Source: JAJRVM01 sp963700515 (GTDB taxonomy: Bacteria; Planctomycetota; Planctomycetia; Pirellulales; Pirellulaceae). From it: a DNA stretch of 64,000 bases. The DNA lies in NCBI GenBank assembly GCA_963700515.1, contig CAVOXY010000006.1:186001-250000 (forward strand), given 5' to 3'. The notes beneath the pieces are model-generated. The model did no database searches. It was not told where the DNA came from and worked only from the letters and a program-made list of their open reading frames with translations. The position numbers were made by a program, and so were the translations under genes. Of the stretch, positions 21,476 to 30,798 are shown piece after piece. How positions within the stretch are numbered: the first letter of the stretch is position 1; each line of letters opens with the position of its first letter.

Positions 21476-24400
21476 ATGGCGCGCACCACCGAAACGGCTG
21501 CATCGTTGTTCACAGGATCTTGCTGGCTCTGGCATTTGCCTGGAGTCCCTGGTTGGTTTCCGCGCGTGCCGCGGCGCAGGTACTGGAGGTGGACCCTGGC
21601 ATGAAGCAGGGGATTTGCGTGGTGCTCGGCCTGCCCGAGGCAGATCGCGCGGTGTCGGTAATCGAAGTCGCCACGGGACAACAGCTGAAGGTCTATTTCC
21701 AATCGCCCGATGCCGCCCAACTGGAAGCGGTTCGCCAAAGCGCCTCCCAAGAAGGCCTGTTGGGCAAGCAGGTGTTTGTGGAACAAGGTGCCCTCTCGTC
21801 GCTCCACCTGGCCAACAATCTGGCCGATATCGTACTTGTCTCGCCTGCTGCACAGGAGACGGCCTCACAAGAGGAGATCCTGCGCGTGCTGCGGCCCGGG
21901 GGAAAAGCGGTTATCGGGACCACCGAAATTGTGAAGCCCCAGCCAGCAGGTGTCGACGACTGGTCACACGTCTATCACGGTCCGGACAATAATCCTCAAT
22001 CGACCGACCAGCTCGCCCGCGCGCCATACCGTACTCAGTTCCTCGGTGGTCCTCTCTTCTCGCCCATGCCGGAAGTGACGGTGGCAGCGGGTGGACGCAT
22101 CTTCAAAGCGTTCGGTCACATCGCTCACAAAGCCAACCAGGACGCGGTGCTCAACCAGCTCTACTGTATCAATGCCTTCAACGGCACCGTCCTCTGGACG
22201 CGCGATCTAAGTCCCGGGTACATGATCCATCGCAACACGATGATCGCCACTCCAGATATTCTCTATCTGGCCGACGATAAGTCATGCAAGCTGGTCGATA
22301 CTGCCACGGGCCAGGTACGCGACGAGATTGTCGTGCCCGCTGACCTGGCGGACGGCTCGGTGTGGAAGTGGATGGCACTGCACGACGGCGTCCTCTATGC
22401 GTTGGTCGGTGGCTCCGAAATCCAGGTCGACACCATTACGTCGAATGTGCGCGGGATTGGGCATTGGCCGTGGGGCATGTGGAAAGGACACGACTACAGC
22501 GACCCACGCACGAATTTCGGGTTCGGCCGCACATTCCTGGCCATCGACCCACAGACCAAGCAGATTTTGTGGCACCATCCTGAGGATCACTACATCGACA
22601 GTCGCGGAGTCTGCATGGGGAGCGGTCGCATCTTCTTCTGCAGCCCCGAGCAATTCGTCGCGTGCATCCGTTGCGATGACGGCTCGCTGCTCTGGAAGAA
22701 CTCCGATGAGTCGCTGCTGCAGGCGATCGGAACGAATGGACCGGCGCAGCACTACGTGACCGGCTACAGCACAACGGCCTACATCAAGTGCAATGACCAA
22801 GCAGTTGTTCTTCGCCGGCCCGCAGCGGAGCCGCTTCGTGGTCGCCTCGGCCGAGGATGGCCATCTGTTGTGGCAGAAGCGGCAGGGAAATGTGCAAGTC
22901 GTATTGCGTGATGACGGAGTCTACTGCGCCGGCCCGCAGATGGGTGATGACATGGCCGGAGCAAAGTACTCCTATGACGGTGATCAAACTGGCATCGCTC
23001 CCGATCCGGCGTGCGTGCACGCGTGCCACGGGGAGCATCGACGGGATTTTCTATCGCACCAACGGTGGCACGGTACGCGTGAACACGGCCGATAACACGG
23101 CCGAGCACATTGCCCCCATGCGGCCTCCCTGCCAGGACGGCGTCGTCATTTCGGACGGGCTCTTGTTCTGGGGTCCGTGGATGTGCGGCTGCCAACTTTC
23201 ACTTTACGGCCACATCTCCTTGGGACCCGCCGGCGCACTCCCCGCCGCCGCGCCGGTTCCGGAACCACAACTGCAACTGGGCGACGGTGATCCGGCTCAA
23301 GTCCAGCCGTTGCCCTGCGACCCGGGCGACTGGTCCGCCTACCAGCACGACAGTTGGCGAAGCGACTTTACCCGCAGCGACGTGCCGACGTCGGTCAAGT
23401 TGTTATGGCAACAAGAGGTCGTCCGCAACGATCTGCCCACCGCGCCGATTGTGGCCGGGGGCACGATCTTCGTCGCCGATCGCAGCGGCGTGGTGCGGGC
23501 CATGAGCAGCGACGGGAGAAACGCTCTGGAGCGTGCCGCACGGGCGGCCCCGTCTACTATCCACCCACGCTCGCCGACGGCCGGTTGTTCGCGGGATCCG
23601 CCGACGGACGCGTCTATGCCCTGGAGGCCGCCACCGGACGACTGTTGTGGTCCTACCGCGTCGCCCCCGCAGCGCGCTGGATCCCCGTCTACGGCCGCCT
23701 GATCTCCACCTGGCCGGTGGCCGGCGGCGTGGTCGTGCAGGATGGAGTGGTCTACGCGGCAGCCGGTATCGCCCACTACGACGGCACCTATGTCGTGGCT
23801 CTCGATGCGATCACCGGCAAAGAGATCTGGAAAAATGACACGTCCGGCGTATTGGCGGAAGATGTGAATTGCGGCATCAGCCTGCAGGGCGAACTGCAGG
23901 TGCGCGGCGATGAACTGCAATTCCTCGGCGGCGGAGCGTACCAGTTCGCCCGCTACGATCGCAAAACGGGCAGCTGCTTGAATCCGCCCCGGCATGAACC
24001 GACATCACAGTTTCAAACCGCGTTCTATCCGTACTTTCCCATGTACGCGAAATATTCGTCCTTGAACCACACGTTTCCCGACGGTAATACGCTGGCCTAT
24101 TTCTCCAGTTACGACGGAAGTCAACCGACGCGACTCAGTGTGATGGCACCTCCTGCGCCCGCCGCGGAGCAGGCTGACGAAAAGACGCCGCCGCGGCGAG
24201 CCGATGCGCCGAAGCGCAAGGCCAACGCACAAGCCAAGCGTGACATCGTCTGGCAAACGGACCAGCCCCAACTCTACAACGCGTTTGTGGTGACCCCCAA
24301 CATCCTGCTGGCCGGTGGACCTGCAAGCCTGGATGGCGAGCATCCCCAATTGTCCGCGATTTCCCTGAAAGACGGCACAATCCTGTGGCAGCAGGAGCTC

Positions 24401-24511
24401 CCCGCCCTGCCCGTCAAAGCGGGAATCGCCCTGGACAGTCAGGGGCACATTGTCGTCACTTTGGAAAATGGTCAGCTCCTCTGTTTCGGCCCTGTCCCCA
24501 GCCAGGATTGA
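21476..24511 (+). CDS. Secreted PQQ-like beta-propeller protein with an N-terminal methyltransferase-like segment (four frameshifts)
   Basis: A strong ribosome binding site (AGAAGGAG) precedes the ATG at 21476. A shift near 21520 joins it to a signal peptide (LLALAFAWSPWLVSARAAA). The next 120 residues look like a degenerate Rossmann methyltransferase (GICVVLGL, LADIVLVSPA, LRVLRPGGKAVIG). Then comes a long propeller with PQQ-type blades: DDWSHVYHGPDNN, INAFNGTVLWTRDL, IDPQTKQILWHHPEDH, AATGRLLWSYRV, LKDGTILWQQELPAL. Further shifts lie near 22795, 23015 and 23520. About 1,010 residues in all, located in the cell envelope or outside. It follows the ThuA gene by about 100 bp on the same strand. 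The substrate is unknown; quinoprotein activity is not shown, since PQQ-like propellers are often structural. Confidence 0.75.
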
Positions 24512-24784
24512 CGCACCAACTCGACCGTGATGGGGCCAGGACAAAGGGGAACGCCGCCCTTGTTGGCCCGCCCATATTCCAGATTCCAGAACTCCTCACG
24601 CAGGTTTGGTCCGCCATCCTGTATTGGTTATTGTGATTTGTTACTGGTTATTGGTGACTCGTTATTGGCGTCTTGTTGACTCAGCGCCCAGTTCACCGTG
24701 CGCAACTCGACTACCAACATGCAACAAGTAACAAGTAACAAGTAACAAATAACAAGTAACAAATTGCCACCCGGAGCAAACACC
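24512..24784. repeat. Heptad satellite AACAAGT in two inverted arms (24621-24679 and 24722-24765)
   Basis: The right arm has six units of AACAAGT/AACAAAT. The left arm reads as TTGTTAC, TGGTTAT, TGGTGAC, TCGTTAT, the reverse complement in degenerate form. The arms can fold into a long imperfect hairpin around a 42-bp loop. It lies between the PQQ gene and the GH116 fragment. A short relative lies at 39504-39531. Confidence 0.8.
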
Positions 24785-25231
24785 ATGTCGCAAGCCAGTG
24801 AGAACCTCAACCGACGTGATCTGGCCGACATTGAACAAGAGAAGACGCAGGATGACTGCTCCCTGCCCGGTTGTTGCGGCACTTCCTCCATGGGCCGCCG
24901 CACCTTTGTCAAGCTGGCCGGTTTGGGAGCGGCCGCCTTGACAGCCGCTGCGCCCACCGTGCCGGTGATGGCTGGACCGTTCACCGAAGAGGACCTGATT
25001 GACCACTGTGTACCGACCGACAAGAAGCTGCAGCCGGCGTGGGTCAAGATGCTCACCGAGCGCGGCGAGAAGGCGGTGTATCAGCATGCCGATCTGGAGA
25101 CGATTGGCATGCCGATTGGGGGCATCGGCGCCGGCCAGCTTTACATCGCCGGCGACGGTCGTTTGGCACATTGGGATATTTTCAATCTAGCAACGCCTGG
25201 GGTACCACCGTGTACGGTGACGAATATTTGA
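24785..25231 (+). pseudogene. GH116 (GBA2-like glucosylceramidase family) N-terminal stub
   Basis: The first 135 residues match the start of planctomycete GH116 proteins. There is a twin-arginine leader (MGRRTFVKLAGLGAAALTAA), then the family block GMPIGGIGAGQLYIAGDGRL followed by HWDIFN. Similarity ends near 25190, and the frame stops at 25231 after unrelated residues. The family is normally 800 or more residues, so at least four fifths of the gene is missing. The cut lies about 20 bp before the start codon of the next gene, with no transposon or satellite at the joint. It is either a deletion or a misassembled joint. Confidence 0.75.
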
Positions 25232-26112
25232 AACGGAATCTGACCGACCCGCCACGCGCGATTTCGTTGGCGGTCGTCATTTCACTGCTTTTTGGCGGCT
25301 TCATCAGCTTGTTGGCCTGGATCTTTTTCGGCTTCGGCATGATCTTCTTTTGGATCTTCGCCATGAACACCGACCCCGCGGCTCTGTGGGAGTTTCGTGG
25401 CAATCTCGAGAAGGGAGAGGGAACCATCACGTCGGTGGACGAGACACACTTCAGCGAAGGTGGCTCCGAACACAGCGATGGCACTCCCGTCTATGCCTAT
25501 CACTATCGTTTCCCGTACCAGGGACAAGAGTATAGCGGAGTATCCTATCGCACCGGCAAATCCGCCGCGGGGATCGGCACGGAAGTGCCCGTCGAGTTTC
25601 CGCCGGGGAATCCCCCGCGATCCCGCATACGGGGCTACCGCACGGCCCTTTGCAGCCCGTTCGTGTTATTCGTGGTTCTTTTCCCCCTGATCGGCCTGCT
25701 GATCATCCTGGGCAAGCTCAGGATGGGCTTGAAGCAGCGTCACTTACTCAAGTTCGGCGAACTGACACAGGGAAAACTGGTCTCGAAGGAGCGAACCAAT
25801 ACCGAGATCAATGACCAGCCCGTGTACAAGCTCACATTCGAGTTCGACACATCCGTCGGCCATCCCGCTCATCTCGTCGTCAAGACACACAACACGCGGC
25901 CCTTGGAAGACGACGAACTCGAGACGATCCTGTACGACCCCACACGTCCTTCTTTCGGTACGACTTTGGATCATCTCCCCGGCGCTCCACGCATCTTGGA
26001 GGACGGCACTGTCACGGCCAGGAATACGCGTTTCGCCTACGTCTGGCTGATTGTCCCCCTGCTATCGCTCGTGGGACACGGCACGTATTTCGTGTTGCGA
26101 TACGTGGTTTGA
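25210..26112 (+). CDS. DUF3592-type membrane protein
   Basis: Starts at the GTG at 25210 (MYGDEYLKRNLTDPPRAISL), a start conserved in planctomycete relatives as I recall them. Two membrane helices follow (AISLAVVISLLFGGFISLLA; WIFFGFGMIFFWIF). A beta-rich outer region (GEGTITSVDETHFSEGGSEH, YAYHYRFPYQGQEYSG) comes next. A third helix (PFVLFVVLFPLIGLLIIL), a second copy of the beta domain (LTFEFDTSVGHPAH) and a last helix (FAYVWLIVPLLSLVGHGTY) complete it. No catalytic motif; role unknown. The ribosome binding site one would expect is replaced by the end of the GH116 stub. It ends 12 bp from the convergent oxidoreductase. Confidence 0.75.
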   Translation: MYGDEYLKRNLTDPPRAISLAVVISLLFGGFISLLAWIFFGFGMIFFWIFAMNTDPAALWEFRGNLEKGEGTITSVDETHFSEGGSEHSDGTPVYAYHYRFPYQGQEYSGVSYRTGKSAAGIGTEVPVEFPPGNPPRSRIRGYRTALCSPFVLFVVLFPLIGLLIILGKLRMGLKQRHLLKFGELTQGKLVSKERTNTEINDQPVYKLTFEFDTSVGHPAHLVVKTHNTRPLEDDELETILYDPTRPSFGTTLDHLPGAPRILEDGTVTARNTRFAYVWLIVPLLSLVGHGTYFVLRYVV

Positions 26113-26124
26113 ACAGCTACAGCC

Positions 26125-27204
26125 CTAGGCAGCGCGTTTTGTGACGGCGGGTGCTGGCTGCTCGAAGGCGACGAGAGGGCCGACTTGATCGGCCGGCAGA
26201 CCGTTCCAGCGATGGGATTGAATCGACTGCAGAATCTGTTCTGCCACAGCCAAGGCATCGCGTCCTTGTTCGCCGGGCACGCGCACCGGATGTCCCTTGA
26301 CGATCGAGTCCACGAATTCGCGTTGTTCCTGCAGGATGGCATTCACGCGATCGACTGCCACCGTCTCCAGGCAGAGCAGATCGCGGAACATGGACTCGGT
26401 GACTTGCGGACGCTGCTCCGGGGGACAGACTGTCAGGTCGACCTGACGAGCCAGTACTGCGGGACTCGGCTTAATCAGTTTGGCCTCGCCTGCCGCGAAG
26501 TCGATGGCGGCAAACGCCTGCTGGGCAAAGATCTGCATGGTTCGTTGTGGCTGGTAGTTGACGCGTGAAGCCTTCAGATTGGCGACACAGCCGTTGGCGA
26601 ATTTCAGGCGTGCCACGGCGAGATCTTCGTGCGGACCAAAGAGGGCCATGCCCATCGCATCTACTTCCACGACACTGCTGCGAACCAGCGACAGCACCAG
26701 ATCCAGATCGTGAATCATCAGATCCAAGACGATACTGACGTCGGTGGAACGGAAGGTGTAGGTACCGGCGCGCACGACCTCGATGTACTGGGGGGCGGTG
26801 AGATAGGGTGCCACGGCATTCCAGGCGGGATTGAAGCGTTCCACATGCCCGACCTGTAGGATCAGGTTTTGGCGGTGGGCGAGGGCGATCAGATGATTCG
26901 CTTGCGTGACCGTGCTGGTCACAGGTTTCTCGATCAGCAGATGCACCGATTGCTCAAGCAAGCGACTGGCAACCACGTGATGATCGAGCGTCGGGGTGGC
27001 GATCACGGCCGCATCGACCAGGCCGTCGAGTTGGCTAACAGCTGCCAATGCCTGGGTGTCGCACTCGGCGGCCACACGTTGGCGTGCCGTCGCGACGGGG
27101 TCGACGACGCCCACCAGTGCGACGTCCTCGAGCGATTTCAGCAGGCGGGCATGGATACTTCCCAGGTGTCCGCAACCGACGACCGCGACTCTAAGGCGAC
27201 TCAC
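26125..27204 (-). CDS. Gfo/Idh/MocA-family oxidoreductase in the lipid A cluster (GnnA-like candidate)
   Basis: 359 residues, intact. The Rossmann start is VAVVGCGHLGSIHARLL; the conserved EKP motif is LLIEKPVTS; the C-terminal half has YTFRSTDVSIVLDLMIHDLDL. It overlaps the end of lpxA by 4 bp and so belongs to the ompH-lpxC-lpxA operon. In bacteria with 2,3-diamino sugar lipid A, GnnA of this family oxidises UDP-GlcNAc beside lpxA, and GnnB then aminates it. The position fits that role, but no GnnB-like aminotransferase is in the window, so the assignment is an inference. A general sugar-nucleotide dehydrogenase is the alternative. Confidence 0.8.
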   Translation of the reverse strand: MSRLRVAVVGCGHLGSIHARLLKSLEDVALVGVVDPVATARQRVAAECDTQALAAVSQLDGLVDAAVIATPTLDHHVVASRLLEQSVHLLIEKPVTSTVTQANHLIALAHRQNLILQVGHVERFNPAWNAVAPYLTAPQYIEVVRAGTYTFRSTDVSIVLDLMIHDLDLVLSLVRSSVVEVDAMGMALFGPHEDLAVARLKFANGCVANLKASRVNYQPQRTMQIFAQQAFAAIDFAAGEAKLIKPSPAVLARQVDLTVCPPEQRPQVTESMFRDLLCLETVAVDRVNAILQEQREFVDSIVKGHPVRVPGEQGRDALAVAEQILQSIQSHRWNGLPADQVGPLVAFEQPAPAVTKRAA

Positions 27205-28007
27205 GCTGCTCTCCTTCGGTCACGACCGCGGCCGTGACGCCCTTCGGCCTGAGTTTGGAGGGAACCGAGCAAATGATTGACGCAGGGGACGAGTTTCCCA
27301 TTGCTCCGCAGGATCTCGCGCGCGTGGTCCAGTCCGACCTTGGCGCGATAGAGCAGACGATGTGCTTCTGCCAGAGCACGCACATCGTCCGGGGAAAAAT
27401 CATTTCGTTTCAACGCCACGACGTTAATACAGCGGGGTCGAGCCGGTTGCCCGTCCAACAGCATGTAGGGGGGGACATCGTGAATCACTCGACTCATGCC
27501 GGTCACAAAAGCGTACGCGCCAATCGACGCGAAGTGATGTACGGCACTGCCGCCCGCGATGGTCACGTGGTGGTCAACATGCACGTGGCCGCCCAACAGC
27601 ACGCAATTGGCCAACACCACTCGATCGCCGATGCGGCAATCGTGGGCGATGTGCGAGCAGGCCATAAAGTAACCGTAGCTGCCCACGGTGGTGACCAGAT
27701 CCTCTTTTTCCGTGGCGCGATTGACTGTCACGCATTCCCGGAAAATGTTCCGGTCACCAATCATCACTTCGGTGGAACTACCGCGATAGCTGAGGTCCTG
27801 GGGTTCCCCTCCCACGACGACGCCCGGGAAAAACTGATTGTATTGGCCGATCGTGACATGCCCGACAATCGTCACGTTGTTGGCCAGTCGCGTCCCGCGA
27901 CCGATTGTGACGTGCGGGCCGATCACACAGAAGGGACCAATTTCGACGTCATCATCGATATTGGCTCGAGGATCGATGACTGCATGCTCGCCGACGATGG
28001 TAGCCAT
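27201..28007 (-). CDS. lpxA: Acyl-[ACP]--UDP-N-acetylglucosamine O-acyltransferase
   Basis: Catalyses the first step of lipid A synthesis, transferring an acyl chain to UDP-GlcNAc. 268 residues, intact. It is built of left-handed beta-helix hexapeptides (IGPFCVIGPHVTIGRGTRLA). The catalytic His lies in CSHIAHDC, and family blocks PQDLSYRG and NIFRECVTVNRAT are present. The C-terminal helical part is LAEAHRLLYRAKVGLDHA. It is followed with a 4-bp overlap by the oxidoreductase and preceded by lpxC after 178 bp. A 3-amino substrate is possible if the neighbour is a true GnnA. Confidence 0.93.
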   Translation of the reverse strand: MATIVGEHAVIDPRANIDDDVEIGPFCVIGPHVTIGRGTRLANNVTIVGHVTIGQYNQFFPGVVVGGEPQDLSYRGSSTEVMIGDRNIFRECVTVNRATEKEDLVTTVGSYGYFMACSHIAHDCRIGDRVVLANCVLLGGHVHVDHHVTIAGGSAVHHFASIGAYAFVTGMSRVIHDVPPYMLLDGQPARPRCINVVALKRNDFSPDDVRALAEAHRLLYRAKVGLDHAREILRSNGKLVPCVNHLLGSLQTQAEGRHGRGRDRRRAA

Positions 28008-28069
28008 GGTCCAAACTCCCGCGAGGGATGGAGGGTCTCAGTATGCGTGAATACCTGCGGTAAGGTGTT

Positions 28070-28107
28070 CCGTTGTCTGTCGTCCGTTGTCTGTCGTCTG
28101 TTGTTGT
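28070..28107 (+). repeat. 14-bp (2 x 7) satellite between lpxA and lpxC
   Basis: The unit CCGTTGTCTGTCGT occurs twice, then CTGTTGTTG. It splits into the heptads GTTGTCT and GTCGTCC. It lies in the 178-bp gap inside the lipid A operon, upstream of lpxA on the transcribed strand. Confidence 0.75.
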
Positions 28108-28185
28108 TTGGGCGGAAGCACTTCGCATCCACACCCGACGTGGGGCTGGTGCGCCATGAACTCCCTGTTGCGTGCCGCTCGCCGG

Positions 28186-29082
28186 TCAGGCGATGCAGCG
28201 GTCATCCTGGGCGGTCGCGACTTCGCACAGCAATGTCTGTACCAGCTCGGCATTCAAACGATGCCCGCTGCGATAGGCGACCACTCTTCCTTCGATATCA
28301 CATCCGGCCAGTGCCAAGTCACCGACCAGATCAAGTGCCTTGTGACGAACGCATTCGTCGGGGAATCTCAGCGAGTTTCCCACCGGCCCCGTATCGTCGA
28401 AGACCAACAAATCACTCCACGTTACCCGCTCACCCAACCCCTGATTACGCAGCCAATCGGCTTCGCGCTTGAGGATGAAGGTGCGGGCTGAGGCCAGTTC
28501 GTTGCAGAACGCTTGCGGCGACAACTGCAGATCGATTCTCTGCCGCCTGATCGGTCCCTCGCTACCATAGTCGAGCAGGTAACACAGGGAGAGTCCGTCC
28601 GCGGCGGCCGGACTCGCCTCGACCCAGCAGTTTTCGTCACCCACGCGCGTGGTCTCGCCGATTACGACCTTGGCCCGCCTGGCCGGCTGCGCCACACGCC
28701 GCGCGGACAACAAGGCGTCCACAAAGGGCCGACTCGACCCATCGCAGCCAGGCATTTCAGTTCGGTTGACCCAGATTTCACAGTTGTCGATTTGCAGGCC
28801 CGCCAGGCTCGCCATCACATGCTCCACCATCTCCACGGTGGAGCCCTGTGCGCTCAGCGACGTGCGGCGCGGGATCTCGACACGGTGGGTCACCACCGCC
28901 GGAATCCGACAAGGACCGTCCAGGTCGGTGCGCACAAAAACAATCCCCGTGTGGGGTGGCGCCGGACGAAACTCGACCCGCACATCCAAACCGCTCCAGT
29001 AGCCAAACCCTTCAACCTTCACCGGTCTGGCGATCGTGTTCTGGTAACGAAATGAGTGTCTCAAAGGTAACCAATCAAACAA
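28186..29082 (-). CDS. lpxC: UDP-3-O-acyl-N-acetylglucosamine deacetylase
   Basis: Zinc deacetylase, the committed step of lipid A synthesis. 298 residues, intact. The metal and catalytic residues are present: VEHVMASLAGLQIDN (Glu, His), ECVRHKALDLVGDLALAG (His, Asp) and SGHRLNAEL (His). SARTF is also seen. The start at 29082 gives about 10 extra residues before the conserved RYQNTIARPV; a slightly later start is possible. It lies 44 bp after ompH. No fused or adjacent fabZ is found, unlike in many planctomycetes and chlamydiae. Confidence 0.93.
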   Translation of the reverse strand: MFDWLPLRHSFRYQNTIARPVKVEGFGYWSGLDVRVEFRPAPPHTGIVFVRTDLDGPCRIPAVVTHRVEIPRRTSLSAQGSTVEMVEHVMASLAGLQIDNCEIWVNRTEMPGCDGSSRPFVDALLSARRVAQPARRAKVVIGETTRVGDENCWVEASPAAADGLSLCYLLDYGSEGPIRRQRIDLQLSPQAFCNELASARTFILKREADWLRNQGLGERVTWSDLLVFDDTGPVGNSLRFPDECVRHKALDLVGDLALAGCDIEGRVVAYRSGHRLNAELVQTLLCEVATAQDDRCIA

Positions 29083-29126
29083 GACGGGAACGATCGGAAA
29101 TCAAAGAGAGCGTTGCCCAGCAGCAA

Positions 29127-29765
29127 CTACCGATTGACTCGACCGGGAATCGCCGGACCGCGACCGATGTCGTTCGCGGAAGGCGACGGGCCGCCCAGTG
29201 ATTGTATGATGTGCGTGGTGATGTCCAGCGAGTTCTGGTAGATGATCGGCCGATTCAGCCCCATCTGGACATCCTGCGGCTTCGTGGGATCAATCTCCTG
29301 CCGGCTGAAGCGAATCACGAGTTGAATGCCGTACTTCTGGCAGAAGGTTGTCACATGCTGCTGAATCTCCTGATACGCCTGGTAGCGGATCTGAGCTTCC
29401 TGTTCCAGGAACTCGCGACTCTTCTGACGCACCTGCACCTGCAGGTTGGCCTGAAATGAAGCGTAAGCTTTTTCCTTCTCCGTGTAATCCGGCGTGCCTG
29501 GCTTGAGCGTCTTCAGCTGCTCACCCAGCGTGTCGATCTTGGTCTTCTCCTGACGCATGACGGCTTCGTATGCGTCAATCTGCTTTTTCATTTCCTCCAG
29601 CTGCAATTTCAGCCGAGGATGCTCCTGGAACACTTCGCTCAGGTCGATCACGGCCACCGAGGTGCCGCTGGGGCGTTGAGCGGTCTGAGCACGGGTCTGG
29701 GTGTTTGCGAGGCAGATAGCCAGGGCGATGGCCACTACCGTGGCCCGGGAAAGAAAAGTCTTCAC
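29127..29765 (-). CDS. OmpH/Skp-family periplasmic chaperone
   Basis: The GTG at 29765 is chosen because AAGGAG lies 8 bp upstream and it gives a clean signal peptide (KTFLSRATVVAIALAICLA). The mature part begins SVAVIDLSEVFQEHPRLK, typical of Skp/OmpH. A long coiled coil follows (QLEEMKKQIDAYEAVMRQEK) and then IRYQAYQEIQQHVTTFCQKY. It would chaperone outer-membrane proteins in the periplasm. As the first gene of the lipid A operon it links envelope protein and lipid assembly. Confidence 0.85.
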   Translation of the reverse strand: MKTFLSRATVVAIALAICLANTQTRAQTAQRPSGTSVAVIDLSEVFQEHPRLKLQLEEMKKQIDAYEAVMRQEKTKIDTLGEQLKTLKPGTPDYTEKEKAYASFQANLQVQVRQKSREFLEQEAQIRYQAYQEIQQHVTTFCQKYGIQLVIRFSRQEIDPTKPQDVQMGLNRPIIYQNSLDITTHIIQSLGGPSPSANDIGRGPAIPGRVNR

Positions 29766-30240
29766 GTTCAGCACTCCTTGCCGTAGTCTTGTGGTCACAA
29801 GTGGACCGGCGACGCAACTTCCATGAAACGCCACTGCTGGGTCAACCACCGGAACACGCCGGTCGGCCTGACATGCGGGGCGTATTTTGCCGCGAACGGG
29901 CAGCCGGGTAAAGGCCAGTTAAAAAAAACAGGTCACAACAGCACTATGCCCTGTTTTCACCGGCATTTTCGCACATTTGCGGCCGGCTACGACCCGCCAA
30001 GGCTCCGTTATATTTCGCCCGCACACCTCACCCGTTGCCAATTCGTCCACCAGAAAGTGTGTTTTTGCGTCCCGCCGCGAAGCCGGAACAGAGCTCGAAC
30101 CGGCTGCTGTGTGGCCCGCCACGCTCACAGGTCAGCCCCGATTCGTGCTCAATCCGCGGGAGAATCGACATGGATGGGCCACACCGACAGTCCAGCCAGG
30201 GACAAAAAAGCTTGATGACAAGGAGATCTCGGGCCCACTG
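29766..30240. other. Upstream region of ompH without a gene
   Basis: Apart from the weak hairpin at 29921-29957 I see no coding frame or repeat. The open frames on both strands are shadows. The promoter of the lipid A operon should lie here, but no clear pair of boxes can be picked. Confidence 0.4.
29921..29957 (-). terminator. Possible terminator or attenuator ahead of ompH
   Basis: Read on the minus strand, AAAACAGG (29957-29950) pairs with CCTGTTTT (29932-29925) across a 17-nt loop, and the T run extends to eight. It lies 155 bp upstream of the ompH start, so it could end a leader transcript. The stem is AT-rich and weak. Confidence 0.35.
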
Positions 30241-30460
30241 ATTTTTTGGGGGCTCCAGGATATCTCGTGGCTGAACGTAAGTCGCGCGGCCGTATTTAAG
30301 GTAACAACATGAGAACACCCGTGGCGTCAGCTGGCGAACACGTTCCTCCCCCTTGGCCAGACTTCCCGGCGAACGAATGCGGAATGCGGAATGCGGAATG
30401 CGGAATGACGACGGTGGAATTGCCGGCAGGATGCCAACTGCGGTGTGTCCACAGATGACC
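30241..30460 (-). repeat. Dispersed ~200-bp element, copy B
   Basis: Reverse-complement relative of 705-905, with the heptad array at 30371-30408 as its centre (GGAATGC units). A second heptad array in the opposite sense lies at 30610-30648, so the two arrays flank about 200 bp as inverted arms. The element ends beside a G/C run followed by ACTGATTTTTT near 30240. No gene lies in 30461-30798. Confidence 0.7.
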
Positions 30461-30609
30461 TTTGAGGTCAGTATCAGCCACCCGGTTTCGTGAACGTCCG
30501 CGTGACCTATCTGGTGCGTCAATGAGCCCCTTCCCCTGGTGACGCCGATTGATCGCCAACGTGGCTCCTTGGCACACGGCGATGGCAAGTAAGTCCGCCT
30601 TGGTTGTCA

Positions 30610-30648
30610 CACTCCGCATTCCGCATTCCGCAATCCCGATTCGTTTCC
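30610..30648 (+). repeat. Heptad array, right arm of the 30.4-30.65 kb pair
   Basis: CACTCCGC, then ATTCCGC twice, then a decayed unit CAATCCCG and ATTCGTTTCCC. It is inverted relative to the array at 30371-30408 and similar to the arrays at 15.27-15.52 kb, including the CATTCGTTCCC-like end. Confidence 0.75.
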
Positions 30649-30798
30649 CAGAGGGCGTGACCGTTTCACTTGGCGAGCGGCCCAACCGGGAGCCAACATG
30701 GTCTTGCTGGTCATTCCTGCCCTGCAGAACCCGGAAGAGCCATTGTTTTGTCATCCCAGGTGAATTTCGCCGTTTAGGGTGGCCTGCCAGCTACGTGG

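Noticed and set aside
27234..28472. Plus-strand open frame of 412 codons across lpxA
   Set aside because: Antisense shadow of lpxA and of the lpxA-lpxC gap.
30028..30754. Minus-strand open frames of 150-186 codons between ompH and the M28 gene
   Set aside because: They translate the dispersed element and heptad arrays (IPHSAFRIPHSAFRI-type strings) and have no conserved domain.
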